A DNA stretch of 64,000 bases from Marinilabiliaceae bacterium UBA5488 (GTDB lineage: Bacteria; Bacteroidota; Bacteroidia; Bacteroidales; Marinilabiliaceae), in the NCBI GenBank assembly GCA_002427105.1, contig DIPM01000029.1, positions 34,324 through 98,323 of the forward strand. Direction: 5' to 3'. The notes under the pieces are model-generated. The model saw only the letters and a list, made by a program, of their open reading frames with translations, was not told where the DNA came from and ran no database searches. Both the position numbers and the translations under genes were made by a program. Positions 1 through 9,055 of this stretch are shown here, one piece after another. The stretch's first letter is position 1. Each line of letters opens with the position of its first letter.

Positions 1-888
1 CTGCAACTCAAGAATCCCGTTATGACCGCCTCCGGTACTTTTGGCTACGGTCGGGAATACGAGGATTTTATAGATATAAACGAGCTTGGCGGCATCGTAG
101 TAAAAGGGACGACCCGTGAAGCGAAGCAGGGCAATGACTATCCCCGTATGGCCGAAACAGCTATGGGCATGCTAAATGCCGTCGGGCTACAGAATGTAGG
201 CGTAGATAGCTTTATAAAAGACATCTATCCCGGGCTCACAAAATACCAAACAAATGTACTGGTCAATGTCTCGGGTTCCACCATTGAAGATTATATAGAA
301 ACAGCCTCAAAGATTAACGAACTCGAAGCCATTCCCGGTATTGAACTCAATATATCCTGTCCCAACGTTAAAGAAGGAGGGATGGCCTTTGGAGTATCCT
401 GCCAGTCGGCTGAAGCTGTAACTCTGGCCGTACGTAAGGTATATAAAAAGCACCTAATGGTAAAGTTGTCGCCAAACGTAACAGATATAGTAGAGATAGC
501 AAAGGCAGTAGAAGGTAGCGGCGCAGATTCTGTATCACTTATCAACACCCTTCTAGGCATGGCAATCGACTCACACAGCAGGCGGGCAGTGCTATCCACC
601 GTCACCGGGGGCTTGTCAGGCCCAGCCGTTAAGCCAATAGCTCTAAGAATGGTTTGGCAAGTAGCCAAGGGAGTGAAAATACCGGTAATAGGAATGGGCG
701 GTATTAGTTCGGCAGAGGATGCCATCGAATTCCTACTGGCAGGAGCAAACGCAGTACAAATTGGAACAGCAAATTTCGTAGATCCCGCCGTGACTATTAA
801 AGTAATTGAAGGAATAAAAAGATATCTGAACTTACACAAAATAGAATCTGTAGGAGAGCTTGTCGGAGCACTTTCAGTAGAAAAATAA
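1..888 (+). CDS. pyrD: Dihydroorotate dehydrogenase B catalytic subunit (5' end cut by window)
   Basis: Catalytic FMN subunit of class 1B dihydroorotate dehydrogenase, which oxidises dihydroorotate to orotate in UMP synthesis. The frame is open from base 1 (LQLKNPVMTASGTFGYG), so the true start lies upstream and about ten residues are missing. The in-frame ATG at 22 is internal. Visible hallmarks are the early ASGTFG phosphate/FMN segment, NISCPNVKEGG carrying the catalytic Cys (class 1 enzymes use Cys), VKLSPNVTDI, SLINTL and GMGGISSAEDAIEFL. Class 1B enzymes work with the iron-sulfur/FAD subunit PyrK, which would be expected just upstream but is outside the window. pyrB and pyrI lie about 18 kb away. 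Family assignment is certain. Confidence 0.96.
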   Translation: MQLKNPVMTASGTFGYGREYEDFIDINELGGIVVKGTTREAKQGNDYPRMAETAMGMLNAVGLQNVGVDSFIKDIYPGLTKYQTNVLVNVSGSTIEDYIETASKINELEAIPGIELNISCPNVKEGGMAFGVSCQSAEAVTLAVRKVYKKHLMVKLSPNVTDIVEIAKAVEGSGADSVSLINTLLGMAIDSHSRRAVLSTVTGGLSGPAVKPIALRMVWQVAKGVKIPVIGMGGISSAEDAIEFLLAGANAVQIGTANFVDPAVTIKVIEGIKRYLNLHKIESVGELVGALSVEK

Positions 889-917
889 CTGTTTAATAAT
901 GTAAAAGTGGCGCAAAT

Positions 918-962
918 CTTGTTTACATATCTTATCCAGTTTGTCGCACAAATGTAAACAAG
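918..962. repeat. Perfect 11-bp inverted repeat, 23-nt spacer
   Basis: CTTGTTTACAT (918-928) is matched exactly by ATGTAAACAAG (952-962). It lies between the pyrD stop and the pyrD terminator. It could form a hairpin in the 3' UTR or serve as a protein-binding dyad. No T-tract follows, so it is not itself an intrinsic terminator. Confidence 0.6.
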
Positions 963-997
963 CTAAAGAATAATATCTAATCACAAGAAAATAACAT

Positions 998-1022
998 AAA
1001 GAGGATAAGCATTCCTCTTTTT
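998..1022 (+). terminator. Intrinsic terminator after pyrD
   Basis: Eight-bp stem AAAGAGGA/TCCTCTTT with a 7-nt loop running into TTTTTG. It ends the pyrD unit about 110 bp after its stop and 37 bp before the next start codon. Confidence 0.6.
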
Positions 1023-1058
1023 GTATATAATGCAAACCATCACAGCAAACTGAAAATT

Positions 1059-2327
1059 ATGGCCAGGCATATAAGATCGGAAAAAAATCAGAAAACAGCT
1101 CCCTGCCCAATTATATCAGCCCCTTACAAAGGCAAAGGCAAAGGCCAATGCAAAGGCCAATGCAAAGGGAAAGGCAGGTTAGAATACGCGATTCTAGGGC
1201 TCTTCATTTTGTTAAATAGCTTTATGCCACTTCGAGCACAGCTCAGCCAGGAAAGTAGAATCACAATATTGACCTGTTCACCCGGCGAAGAACTGTACAG
1301 CATTTTTGGACACACCGCAATGAGGGTAGTAGATCCCGTATTAGAAATAGACTATGTATTTAACTACGGAACCTTTGATTTCAACACCCCAAACTTTTAC
1401 CTCAAGTTTATGAGGGGACAATTAGATTACGCATTATCCGTATCAGACTTCAGTTATTTTCTACCCGAATACCGTCAGGCAGGACAATCAGTTATAGAAC
1501 AAAGTCTAAACCTGACTACAGATGAAAAGAACAGACTATTTAAGGCACTCATATCTAACTATGAACCACAAAACAGATACTATAAGTACCATTTCTTCTT
1601 TGACAACTGTGCAACAAGAGTACGCGACGTAATAGCAAGCAACATAGGAGACACAATAGTATTTCCAGAAAAGGAGTACAAAGACCTAATATGTTTTCGA
1701 GATGCAATAGGCACATATCTGCATAATAGACCATGGACAAAGCTTGGACTGGATTTGATTTTGGGAGCCCCCACCGACGATCCGGTCAACGCCTCCTCAA
1801 TCCAGTTTCTGCCCGACTACCTTATGCTTCAGTTTTCTGATACTCACAGAGCAGAGAGTAATACAGCCCTTATCCGCAGCACAGAAACCCTTCTCGAGCC
1901 AAAGCAACCGGAAACAGCCAAGCCCACGCCACCGGTAGTATGGCTGAGTCTGCTTGCCCTTGCTGTCCTTGTTTATAGCTATATAAGTTACAGAAAGCGT
2001 AAAAGCAGTATGTGGCTAAATAGCCTGATATTTTCTCTAATTGGAATATTGGGACTGCTAATAATCTTTCTTTGGTTCTTCACCTTGCATACAGTAACCG
2101 GACCAAACTGGCATATAATATGGGCAAATCCCTTATACCTCATACTGCTAATTCCATCATTCTCAAATAGTCGTGCCGGCACCTTAATCAGACAGCTTAT
2201 GGTATTGGCAATTTTCCTCTTTGCCATACTCTCAGCCTTTATACCTCAATATATACCGGGAGCACTAATCCCCGTTTGGATAATACTAATCGTGCGACTT
2301 ATATTTTCGATACAAGAAAGAAACTAA
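1059..2327 (+). CDS. DUF4105 / Lnb-type membrane protein, probable lipoprotein N-acyltransferase family
   Basis: An exported N-terminal DUF4105 domain (about residues 60-270) is followed by roughly four C-terminal membrane segments (residues ~290-420). The domain shows the conserved FGHTAMRV histidine and HFFFDNCATRVRD cysteine expected of an NlpC/P60-like Cys-His pair. From family knowledge, DUF4105 proteins of Bacteroidota include Lnb, the lipoprotein N-acyltransferase that replaces Lnt. The C-terminal membrane bundle here fits that layout, but family members are diverse, so the activity is inferred. The N-terminus is odd: residues ~24-39 are a Lys-Gly/Gln-Cys repeat before a hydrophobic signal segment ending near LRAQ. 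No other start codon lies between the ATG at 1059 and that segment. Confidence 0.8.
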   Translation: MARHIRSEKNQKTAPCPIISAPYKGKGKGQCKGQCKGKGRLEYAILGLFILLNSFMPLRAQLSQESRITILTCSPGEELYSIFGHTAMRVVDPVLEIDYVFNYGTFDFNTPNFYLKFMRGQLDYALSVSDFSYFLPEYRQAGQSVIEQSLNLTTDEKNRLFKALISNYEPQNRYYKYHFFFDNCATRVRDVIASNIGDTIVFPEKEYKDLICFRDAIGTYLHNRPWTKLGLDLILGAPTDDPVNASSIQFLPDYLMLQFSDTHRAESNTALIRSTETLLEPKQPETAKPTPPVVWLSLLALAVLVYSYISYRKRKSSMWLNSLIFSLIGILGLLIIFLWFFTLHTVTGPNWHIIWANPLYLILLIPSFSNSRAGTLIRQLMVLAIFLFAILSAFIPQYIPGALIPVWIILIVRLIFSIQERN

Positions 2328-2381
2328 CACTGAACAAAGGGATAGTCTAATCTGTTTTGTAATCAAATCAAAAGCTAGATT

Positions 2382-2858
2382 ATGTACAGATTATTAATAT
2401 TAGTCACCTTCTTTTTCGCCTTGAATGCTAAGAGCATCGGACAACAAATAAGCAAGCTCCCGATAGCCACACTACAGCACAGAGTTGAGCAAGCCTCCGA
2501 CACAATCTTCGTAGTGAATTTTTGGGCAACATGGTGCCAGCCCTGCGTGAAAGAAATTCCCGAGTTCAATAAAATACCTGCCAGCTACGCGGGCAAACCC
2601 GTGAAAGTAATAATGGCTAATCTGGACTTTCCAAATCAGATAGAAAGTCGCGTAATACCTTTTTTAAAAGACAACCTGGTTGTTCACGAGGTAGTTGCAG
2701 CAGTGACTCCCCGGGGAGGCGAATGGATAGAAAAATTGGACCCTGCATGGAGTGGGGCTATTCCCGCCACAATCATAGTACATCAGGGAAAACGTTTTTT
2801 TCATGAAGGCGAGACAGATTACGAAACAATCAAAGAGTGGATAAACAGCTTATTATAA
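2382..2858 (+). CDS. TlpA/ResA-like exported thioredoxin-fold protein
   Basis: Periplasmic thiol-disulfide oxidoreductase-like protein. A signal peptide (residues 1-20, ending SIGQQ) precedes a thioredoxin domain with the active-site motif WATWCQPCVKEIPEF (CxxC) and the downstream cis-Pro segment GAIPATIIV. At 158 residues it is the usual size for a minimal TlpA-like protein. It likely reduces exported cysteines or maintains cytochrome or lipoprotein thiols; the substrate cannot be told. It is followed after 15 bp by a second thioredoxin-fold gene on the same strand, so the two are probably co-transcribed. Confidence 0.88.
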   Translation: MYRLLILVTFFFALNAKSIGQQISKLPIATLQHRVEQASDTIFVVNFWATWCQPCVKEIPEFNKIPASYAGKPVKVIMANLDFPNQIESRVIPFLKDNLVVHEVVAAVTPRGGEWIEKLDPAWSGAIPATIIVHQGKRFFHEGETDYETIKEWINSLL

Positions 2859-2873
2859 ACTAAAGCAAGAAGT

Positions 2874-3473
2874 ATGAAAAAAACAATCCTATTAAGCAGC
2901 TTAATGTTGGCAGCAGCCACATTTATGGCCTTTTCACAACTGCAACCCGGAGACAAGGCCCCGGATTTCAAACTAAAAGGAATTGATAATCAGTGGCTGT
3001 CACTAAACGATTACAGTAAGGAAAAAGGCGTAATAGTAATTTTCACCTGCAACCATTGTCCTTATGCAAAACTTTATGAAACCCGGATTATAGAACTTCA
3101 AAAAGAGTTTGGACCCCAGGGATACCCTGTAGTAGCCATAAATCCAAATGACTCAACAATGGTACCGGAAGACAGCTTTTCAAAAATGGTTGAGAATGCA
3201 GCAGCCAAGGGTTTCAATTTTCCTTACCTTCTGGATGATATTCAATTGTTTAAAAAGTATGGAGCTACAAGAACCCCACATGTATATCTTTTGAAAAATG
3301 AAGGAGCAAGCTTTTCGGTGGCCTATATTGGAGCCATAGATGACAACTCCCAGGATCCCGATGATGTGCATGAATATTATTTAGCAGATGCCATAAGAGC
3401 ATTACAAAGCGGCAAAGCAATAGCAAAAACAGAGACCAAAGCAGTTGGATGTACTATAAAATTTAAAGAGTAA
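2874..3473 (+). CDS. Exported redoxin (AhpC/TSA-like thioredoxin family protein)
   Basis: A signal peptide (ends about residue 21, AFSQ) is followed by a redoxin domain: PGDKAPDFKLKGIDNQWLSLNDY, then FTCNHCPYAKLYETR with a CNHC active-site motif, then TRTPHVYLL containing the cis-Pro loop. This belongs to the common family of thioredoxin-like proteins with a CxHC-type motif, related to ResA and peroxiredoxins; the substrate is unknown. It is the second gene of a two-gene unit with the TlpA-like gene (15-bp gap), and a terminator follows 20 bp after its stop. Confidence 0.86.
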   Translation: MKKTILLSSLMLAAATFMAFSQLQPGDKAPDFKLKGIDNQWLSLNDYSKEKGVIVIFTCNHCPYAKLYETRIIELQKEFGPQGYPVVAINPNDSTMVPEDSFSKMVENAAAKGFNFPYLLDDIQLFKKYGATRTPHVYLLKNEGASFSVAYIGAIDDNSQDPDDVHEYYLADAIRALQSGKAIAKTETKAVGCTIKFKE

Positions 3474-3494
3474 GCCAGCATATAAGGAACAAAT

Positions 3495-3538
3495 AAAAGC
3501 AGCATGAAGTGGTACTTACCATTTCATACTGCTTTTTT
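3495..3538 (+). terminator. Intrinsic terminator of the thioredoxin-fold gene pair
   Basis: Stem AGCAGCATGAA / TTCATACTGCT (one mismatch) followed by a run of six T. It is placed directly after the redoxin gene. Confidence 0.8.
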
Positions 3539-3596
3539 AAAACCTTTTGCATAAAAATGCGTACTTTCGCATAGGTATTTTTTAGAAGTATGAGTT

Positions 3597-4880
3597 ATGT
3601 TGTTTAGAAGAAGCTTAATTTTACTGTTTATTGGCTTAATACTCGGTATAGCAGTTAATTACCTTACCGGTCCATCAATAGAAACCTTTGGTACAGATTT
3701 TCTTCCACCCGCACCCGAAACCACTTCCTTACGCATATCAGGGATGTATTCCGACGGAACAGATTACAGTCTGATAGACACAGAAATGGAGCGCTTTATG
3801 AGCAATTGGGAGATTACAGGCGCTTCGCTGTCACTAGCACGAGATGGAAAATTAGTTTACGCTAAGGGCTATGGATACGCCGATTCCCAGGCAGGAGAGG
3901 AGGTTGAGCCCTATCATCTTTTCAGGGTCGCCAGTATTTCAAAGCTGATTACCGCTACAGGTATTATAAAACTGGCAGAAGAAGGCCTTTTATCCCTTGA
4001 CGACCGGGTGTTTGGTCCCGATGGAATCCTCAGCCAGGAGCCCTATACAAATTACCGCGACAAAAGAGTTGAAGATATAGAAGTAAGACATCTCTTAAAT
4101 CACTCAGGCGGGTGGACAAACAGATGGGGGGACCCAATGTTTATGCCCAGCGTAGTAGCCAAAAAACTAGGGAAAGTCCTTCCGGTAAGCGATGAAGACA
4201 TTATTAGCTTTATGCTGGATAAGAGGCTCCACTTTAAACCCGGCGAGATGTCATCATATTCTAATTTAGGCTATGTAATATTGGGAAAAGTAATCGAGCA
4301 AGTGAGCAATCAGAGCTACGAAGATTATATAAAAGGCAGTGTACTCTTACCTTTAGGAATATATGATATGCAGTTGGGTAATAGCCACTTAGACCAGCTC
4401 AATCCCTTGGAAGTCAGATACTATGAGCCTTTCGACAGTAATCTTACTAGCGATTATAGTGTTGCCGAGCAGATGGTTCCAAGAGTTTATGGAGGAAACG
4501 ATATTCATACCTTAGGAGCTGCCGGAGGCTGGATAGCATCCTCAACAGACCTGATGAAATTCATGCTTGCCATTGATGGCAATCCTGTGCCGGCAGATAT
4601 TATTAGTCCCGAAAGTGTTAAGCTAATGACAACACCGATAGAACTTGGCTACCATCCGTATGGCTGGAGAGGAGTTCAGGCCGGAGAACGTTATCGCACA
4701 GGAACACTAGCAGGAACCAGCACCTTAATGGTAAACCGTGATGATGGAATATCATATGTGGTCTTATTTAACAGCAGCACCTGGAAAGGTCCTAAACTTG
4801 CAAATGACATCAGACGAATGATGCATAAAGGAATTGCAAAAACTAATGAGTGGGCTGATTTTGATTTAGTTAGTGAATAA
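3597..4880 (+). CDS. Serine hydrolase, class C beta-lactamase/PBP-like, membrane-anchored or exported
   Basis: An N-terminal hydrophobic segment (residues 6-20) is followed by a beta-lactamase-family fold (Pfam Beta-lactamase type). The catalytic SxxK motif is S113-I-S-K116, the second motif is Y221-S-N223, and an RTG segment near residue 365 is the probable third (KTG-like) motif. Family members are D,D-peptidases, esterases or amidases. True beta-lactamase activity is not implied. The reading frame is intact, 427 residues is normal for the family, and the gene stands alone between two strong hairpins. Confidence 0.87.
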   Translation: MLFRRSLILLFIGLILGIAVNYLTGPSIETFGTDFLPPAPETTSLRISGMYSDGTDYSLIDTEMERFMSNWEITGASLSLARDGKLVYAKGYGYADSQAGEEVEPYHLFRVASISKLITATGIIKLAEEGLLSLDDRVFGPDGILSQEPYTNYRDKRVEDIEVRHLLNHSGGWTNRWGDPMFMPSVVAKKLGKVLPVSDEDIISFMLDKRLHFKPGEMSSYSNLGYVILGKVIEQVSNQSYEDYIKGSVLLPLGIYDMQLGNSHLDQLNPLEVRYYEPFDSNLTSDYSVAEQMVPRVYGGNDIHTLGAAGGWIASSTDLMKFMLAIDGNPVPADIISPESVKLMTTPIELGYHPYGWRGVQAGERYRTGTLAGTSTLMVNRDDGISYVVLFNSSTWKGPKLANDIRRMMHKGIAKTNEWADFDLVSE

Positions 4881-4964
4881 TACCAATCTTTTGAAGTTTA
4901 TCAATTGTAGAAAACTATATCCTCTGTCTTATAATTGTTATTATGATAAACAGGATATGTAAAG

Positions 4965-4995
4965 AATTATCCGGGATAGCTTATCCCGGATAATT
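4965..4995. terminator. Perfect 14-bp hairpin between convergent genes
   Basis: AATTATCCGGGATA and its exact complement, separated by 3 nt (GCT). It sits between the converging serine hydrolase and TPR genes and could stop transcription from both sides. The T-tracts are weak, so function as an intrinsic terminator is likely but not certain. Confidence 0.65.
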
Positions 4996-5027
4996 TACAA
5001 TATTAATTCCACTAGCCTGAGAGTATC

Positions 5028-6197
5028 CTATTCCTCTTTAAGAGCCTTCAGTTTTGCATCAACAGCGTTATACTCCTCAGTCATTTCAAAGCGATAATAC
5101 AAATTCTTAAGAGTTTCCAGCACCATCAAATCATCCGGGCGAAGCTCATGAGCTTTCTCCATAAAGGGCAATGATTGGCGGAAAGTATCTTCTGCTTGTT
5201 TCCTGGCTTTTTCGTAAGAACGATTATCAGTCATATCATTAGCCTCGTTCATTTCTTCGGCAGCACGGTTATAATAAATAACACCAAGATTAAGCGTAGG
5301 CTCAAAATATTCAGGATTTATTTCCAAAGCCTTTTTGTATTCAGCTTCAGCCTTATAAAAATCCTTACTCAAGTCGAACAGCACCCCACGAGCATTATAA
5401 AAACTAACATTATCAGGGTTGGCCTCAATAGCAGTATTCAAATAATTAAGTGCCTCATCATTTTGTTCAGTCTGCAAATAGTAATTAATCAAAGTAGTAA
5501 GAATACGATCATCCTCCGGGAAAAGCTCGAACCCTCTTTTAAGATTAGGAGCCATCTTTGCAGAATCGCCCGACTGGGCATATACTTCATGCAGAAGCAA
5601 AACAGCATCACCCTCAGCATAAGTAAGATCTATAGCCTCTTCTAAATAAGCTTCAGCTTTAGCCCAATCTCCTGAACGACTGGCAGCCAGACCGGTATAA
5701 TAAATAAAAACTGAATCGGCAGGCAGATTATCACTTTCATAGATAGACAACTTGTTTAAATCCACCACCTTCTCAAAAATATTCATAGCACTGCTGTAAT
5801 CCTCAGCATTAAATGCCTCAATTCCGGCGTTTTGCAGTTCAGGCATAAAAAAGGTCAGAGCCACCTTAATTTCCTTTGCAGCCCGACCCGCACCTTTACC
5901 TTTGGCATCACCTTTAGCATCCAAATCTGCAGCCTTAAAGTAGTAATCAGCCGCGTCTATAACCTTACTAATCTCCTGACTCTTTTTATATTGCTGAGTA
6001 GCAAGGTTAGCTGCAACAATATAAGTGCGTGGCCAATACTTAGAGGCATCATGTTCAAGTGCATCATTTATGCGCGCTTGGGCGGCATCAAGGTCGCCAT
6101 TGTCAATAAAAGCAGCAGCCGCAGTAACTTTCCCTTTTTGGGAATAAACAGAAGCCACTACCAATACAGAAAAAACTAATAATAGAATCCTTTTCAT
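5028..6197 (-). CDS. Exported tetratricopeptide repeat protein
   Basis: A signal peptide (MKRILLLVFSVLVVASVYSQ, cut near residue 19) is followed by TPR units across the whole protein. Examples are the EALNYLNTAIEANPDNVSFYNARG and AEAEYKKALEINPEYFEPTLNLG segments near residues 245-305. It is probably a periplasmic or surface scaffold protein; no partner can be assigned. The start lies 45 bp downstream of the gyrA stop on the same strand. A -7-like box (TAAATTTG, minus strand, 6226-6233) in that gap suggests a separate promoter. Confidence 0.88.
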   Translation of the reverse strand: MKRILLLVFSVLVVASVYSQKGKVTAAAAFIDNGDLDAAQARINDALEHDASKYWPRTYIVAANLATQQYKKSQEISKVIDAADYYFKAADLDAKGDAKGKGAGRAAKEIKVALTFFMPELQNAGIEAFNAEDYSSAMNIFEKVVDLNKLSIYESDNLPADSVFIYYTGLAASRSGDWAKAEAYLEEAIDLTYAEGDAVLLLHEVYAQSGDSAKMAPNLKRGFELFPEDDRILTTLINYYLQTEQNDEALNYLNTAIEANPDNVSFYNARGVLFDLSKDFYKAEAEYKKALEINPEYFEPTLNLGVIYYNRAAEEMNEANDMTDNRSYEKARKQAEDTFRQSLPFMEKAHELRPDDLMVLETLKNLYYRFEMTEEYNAVDAKLKALKEE

Positions 6198-6242
6198 TTG
6201 TTGTTGTTTTTGTTGTGTTCAGAATCAAATTTAGACAGTTTC

Positions 6243-8822
6243 TTATAAATTATCATTCTTTTCTTCAATATTATCGTTCAAACCCTCATCATCATCCTTT
6301 AAACTGTTATTCATATCACCTTCAATAAGGCCTTCATCAGAGTCGGCATCTTCTTCAATTATCACATCTTCAAGATGTTCGGCAAGCACCTTAGTAACAG
6401 ATGCGATCTCGTCCTGTTTTTTATCAAGGTTAATAAACCTCACACCCTGAGTAGCGCGACCGGTAATCCTGACATCAGCGACAGCCAATCTGATAGTAAT
6501 ACCCGATTTGTTAATAATCATCAAATCGTTATCCTCATTAACATTCTTAATAGCTATCAAATCGCCCGTCTTTTCGCTAATACGCATAGTCAAAACGCCC
6601 TTTCCTCCCCTATTGGTAACGCGATAATCTTCGATTTTGGAACGTTTTCCATATCCCTTCTCCGAGACAACAAGTATGTCGTCATCCATATTTTTAACAC
6701 AAACCATGCCAACTACCTCATCGTCTGGATTAGAGAGAGTTATACCCTTCACCCCTTGTCCGGTACGACCAATAGGACGGATTATCGACTCATTAAACCT
6801 AATAGCGCGACCGCTGCGAGTAGCCATAAGAACTTCATTCTTACCATTAGTCAATCTTGCAGCCAAAAGCTCATCGTCCTCCTTAATCTTAATAGCAATC
6901 ACCCCATTTTGACGTGGACGACTATAATCGGCAAGAGGGGATTTCTTAATAATTCCCTTCTTAGTGCCCATGATAATATAATGAGAGTTAATGAAATCCA
7001 CGTCATCAGCCAGGCGTTTCACCCGCATAAATGCCTTAACAGTATCATCGGGATCAATATTAATAAGGTTTTGAATAGCCCGCCCTTTTGAATTCTTAGT
7101 ACCCTCAGGAATTTCATAGACCTTAAGCCAGAAACAGCGTCCCTTTTGAGTAAAGAACAAGAGAGTGGCATGCATAGAAGCCGGATAAATCTGCTCAATA
7201 AAATCCTCGTCACGGGTAGAAGAGCCTTTCGACCCCACCCCACCTCTGTTTTGAGTCTTAAACTCAGAAAGAGGAGTACGTTTGATATATCCTAAATGAG
7301 AAATAGTGATAATCATCTCATCATCAGCATAAAAATCCTCAGGATTAAACTCCTCTGAAGAATAAACAATAGTACTTCTTCTTCCTTCGTTATATTTTTG
7401 CTTTATTTCAGCCAACTCATTTTTAATAATCTCCATGCGCAAATGAAAATGTTCCAGAATATCCTTCAGTCTGGATATCTCCTGCATCAAAGCATTATAT
7501 TCCTCGTGAAGCTTATCTTGCTCAAGACCGGTCAATTGTCGAAGTCGCATTTCCACAATTGCCCTTGCCTGAATTTCCGAAAGTTCAAAGCGCGCCACCA
7601 GGTTCTCCTTTGCCTGATCGGGAGTTTGAGCAGCCCGAATAATCTTGATAACTTCATCAATATTATCAGATGCAATAATCAGTCCCTCAAGAATATGAGC
7701 CCTCCTTTCGGCCTGGTCAAGTTCAAATTGAGTACGTCGGGTTACCACCTCATGGCGATGCTCAACAAAATTAGAAATCAGATCTTTGAGGTTAAGCAAC
7801 ATAGGCCTGCCCTTCACAAGGGCAATATTGTTAACGCCAAATGATGATTGCAGCGCCGTATATTTAAAGAGGTGATTAAGAACTACGTTGGCTATTGCAT
7901 CACGCTTCAAATCGATAACAATGCGCATCCCATCGCGATCGGATTCATCATTTACATTTGAAATACCATCAATCTTTTTTTCATTAACAAGGTCGGCTAT
8001 CTTAATGATAAGCTCAGCCTTATTTACCAGATAAGGAATTTCATTGATAACAATCTTTTCTCGGCCATGGCTATCAGTCTCAATCTCACATTTAGCCCTT
8101 ATAACAATCCGCCCGCGGCCGGTTTCATATCCTTCTCTTACCCCTTGATAGCCGTAGATAGTACCACCTGTAGGGAAATCGGGAGCTTTAATAATACTAA
8201 TAAGCTCGTCAATAGCTATCTCCGGGTTCTCAATATAGGCAATAATGGCATCAACAGTATCCACAAGATTATGAGGAGCCATATTAGTCGCCATTCCAAC
8301 AGCTATCCCTGAGGCACCATTGACAAGTAAAAGAGGTATGCGTGTGGGCAGCACGGTAGGCTCTTTTAGAGAATCGTCAAAGTTCATCTGAAAATCAACT
8401 GTATCCTTATCGATATCCAACAGGGTTTCTTCGGCAAGCTTGTTTAAACGAGCCTCGGTATAACGCATGGCAGCGGGACTGTCGCCGTCAACCGAGCCAA
8501 AGTTACCTTGTCCATCAACAAGAGGGTATCTCATTGACCATGGTTGCGCCAGTCGCACCATCGCGAAATAGACGGAAGAGTCTCCGTGGGGGTGGAATTT
8601 ACCAAGCACCTCTCCCACTATCCTTGCAGATTTCTTATGCGGTTTATTTGAGGCGACACCCAGCTCGTTCATTCCGTACAGAACTCGGCGATGAACAGGC
8701 TTTAAACCGTCACGCACATCAGGCAGAGCCCGGGAAACTATAACCGACATCGAGTAATCGATGTAGGAAGATTTCATTTCCTCTTCGATGTTAACCTTAA
8801 TAATTCTATCTCCTTCAATCAT
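6243..8822 (-). CDS. gyrA: DNA gyrase subunit A
   Basis: Breakage-reunion subunit of gyrase, which introduces negative supercoils with GyrB. The active-site tyrosine is Y121 in AAMRYTEARL. The quinolone-region motif is HPHGDSSVYFAMVR, with Ser82 at the E. coli Ser83 position and Phe86 where E. coli has Asp87. The C-terminal pinwheel begins after QNRGGVGSKG, the GyrA-box equivalent (E. coli type QRRGGKG), which supports gyrase rather than ParC. An acidic tail of about 50 residues ends the protein. The 859-residue length is typical. It starts divergently from clpC across a 315-bp region with two hairpins. gyrB is not in the window. Confidence 0.97.
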   Translation of the reverse strand: MIEGDRIIKVNIEEEMKSSYIDYSMSVIVSRALPDVRDGLKPVHRRVLYGMNELGVASNKPHKKSARIVGEVLGKFHPHGDSSVYFAMVRLAQPWSMRYPLVDGQGNFGSVDGDSPAAMRYTEARLNKLAEETLLDIDKDTVDFQMNFDDSLKEPTVLPTRIPLLLVNGASGIAVGMATNMAPHNLVDTVDAIIAYIENPEIAIDELISIIKAPDFPTGGTIYGYQGVREGYETGRGRIVIRAKCEIETDSHGREKIVINEIPYLVNKAELIIKIADLVNEKKIDGISNVNDESDRDGMRIVIDLKRDAIANVVLNHLFKYTALQSSFGVNNIALVKGRPMLLNLKDLISNFVEHRHEVVTRRTQFELDQAERRAHILEGLIIASDNIDEVIKIIRAAQTPDQAKENLVARFELSEIQARAIVEMRLRQLTGLEQDKLHEEYNALMQEISRLKDILEHFHLRMEIIKNELAEIKQKYNEGRRSTIVYSSEEFNPEDFYADDEMIITISHLGYIKRTPLSEFKTQNRGGVGSKGSSTRDEDFIEQIYPASMHATLLFFTQKGRCFWLKVYEIPEGTKNSKGRAIQNLINIDPDDTVKAFMRVKRLADDVDFINSHYIIMGTKKGIIKKSPLADYSRPRQNGVIAIKIKEDDELLAARLTNGKNEVLMATRSGRAIRFNESIIRPIGRTGQGVKGITLSNPDDEVVGMVCVKNMDDDILVVSEKGYGKRSKIEDYRVTNRGGKGVLTMRISEKTGDLIAIKNVNEDNDLMIINKSGITIRLAVADVRITGRATQGVRFINLDKKQDEIASVTKVLAEHLEDVIIEEDADSDEGLIEGDMNNSLKDDDEGLNDNIEEKNDNL

Positions 8823-8851
8823 TTATTAAAACTTTGATGAATCTGGAACAC

Positions 8852-8881
8852 AAAAAAAGGTCTGAAAAAAGACCTCTTTTT
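8852..8881 (-). terminator. Terminator-like hairpin in the gyrA leader
   Basis: GGTCT (8859-8863) pairs with AGACC (8870-8874), extended by A/T pairs. Read on the minus strand it is followed by seven T (8852-8858) and then, 29 nt later, the gyrA ATG. No minus-strand gene lies upstream that would need terminating, so it may attenuate gyrA itself. It could also act on plus-strand antisense transcripts, since T5 follows on that side. Confidence 0.5.
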
Positions 8882-8931
8882 AATCGCACTAAATTAGTGA
8901 AAAAATGCGTAATTCTAAAATTGTCGGAGGC

Positions 8932-8959
8932 TAATTATGAACAATTTTCTTCATAATTA
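8932..8959. repeat. 10-bp perfect dyad between gyrA and clpC
   Basis: TAATTATGAA and TTCATAATTA separated by 8 nt. The AT-rich dyad lies midway between the divergent starts and is a possible operator. Confidence 0.4.
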
Positions 8960-9055
8960 AACCCTTTGTCCATCAATGATTGAGAATAGACTCTTTGAAC
9001 CAAAAGACAGCTAAACAGTTTAACTATATCAGTGGGATAATTGAGCAAAATATCG

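Noticed and set aside
5175..5645. 156-residue plus-strand frame inside the TPR gene
   Set aside because: It lies fully antisense to a coding gene with a clear signal peptide and TPR pattern. No family features or start signals.
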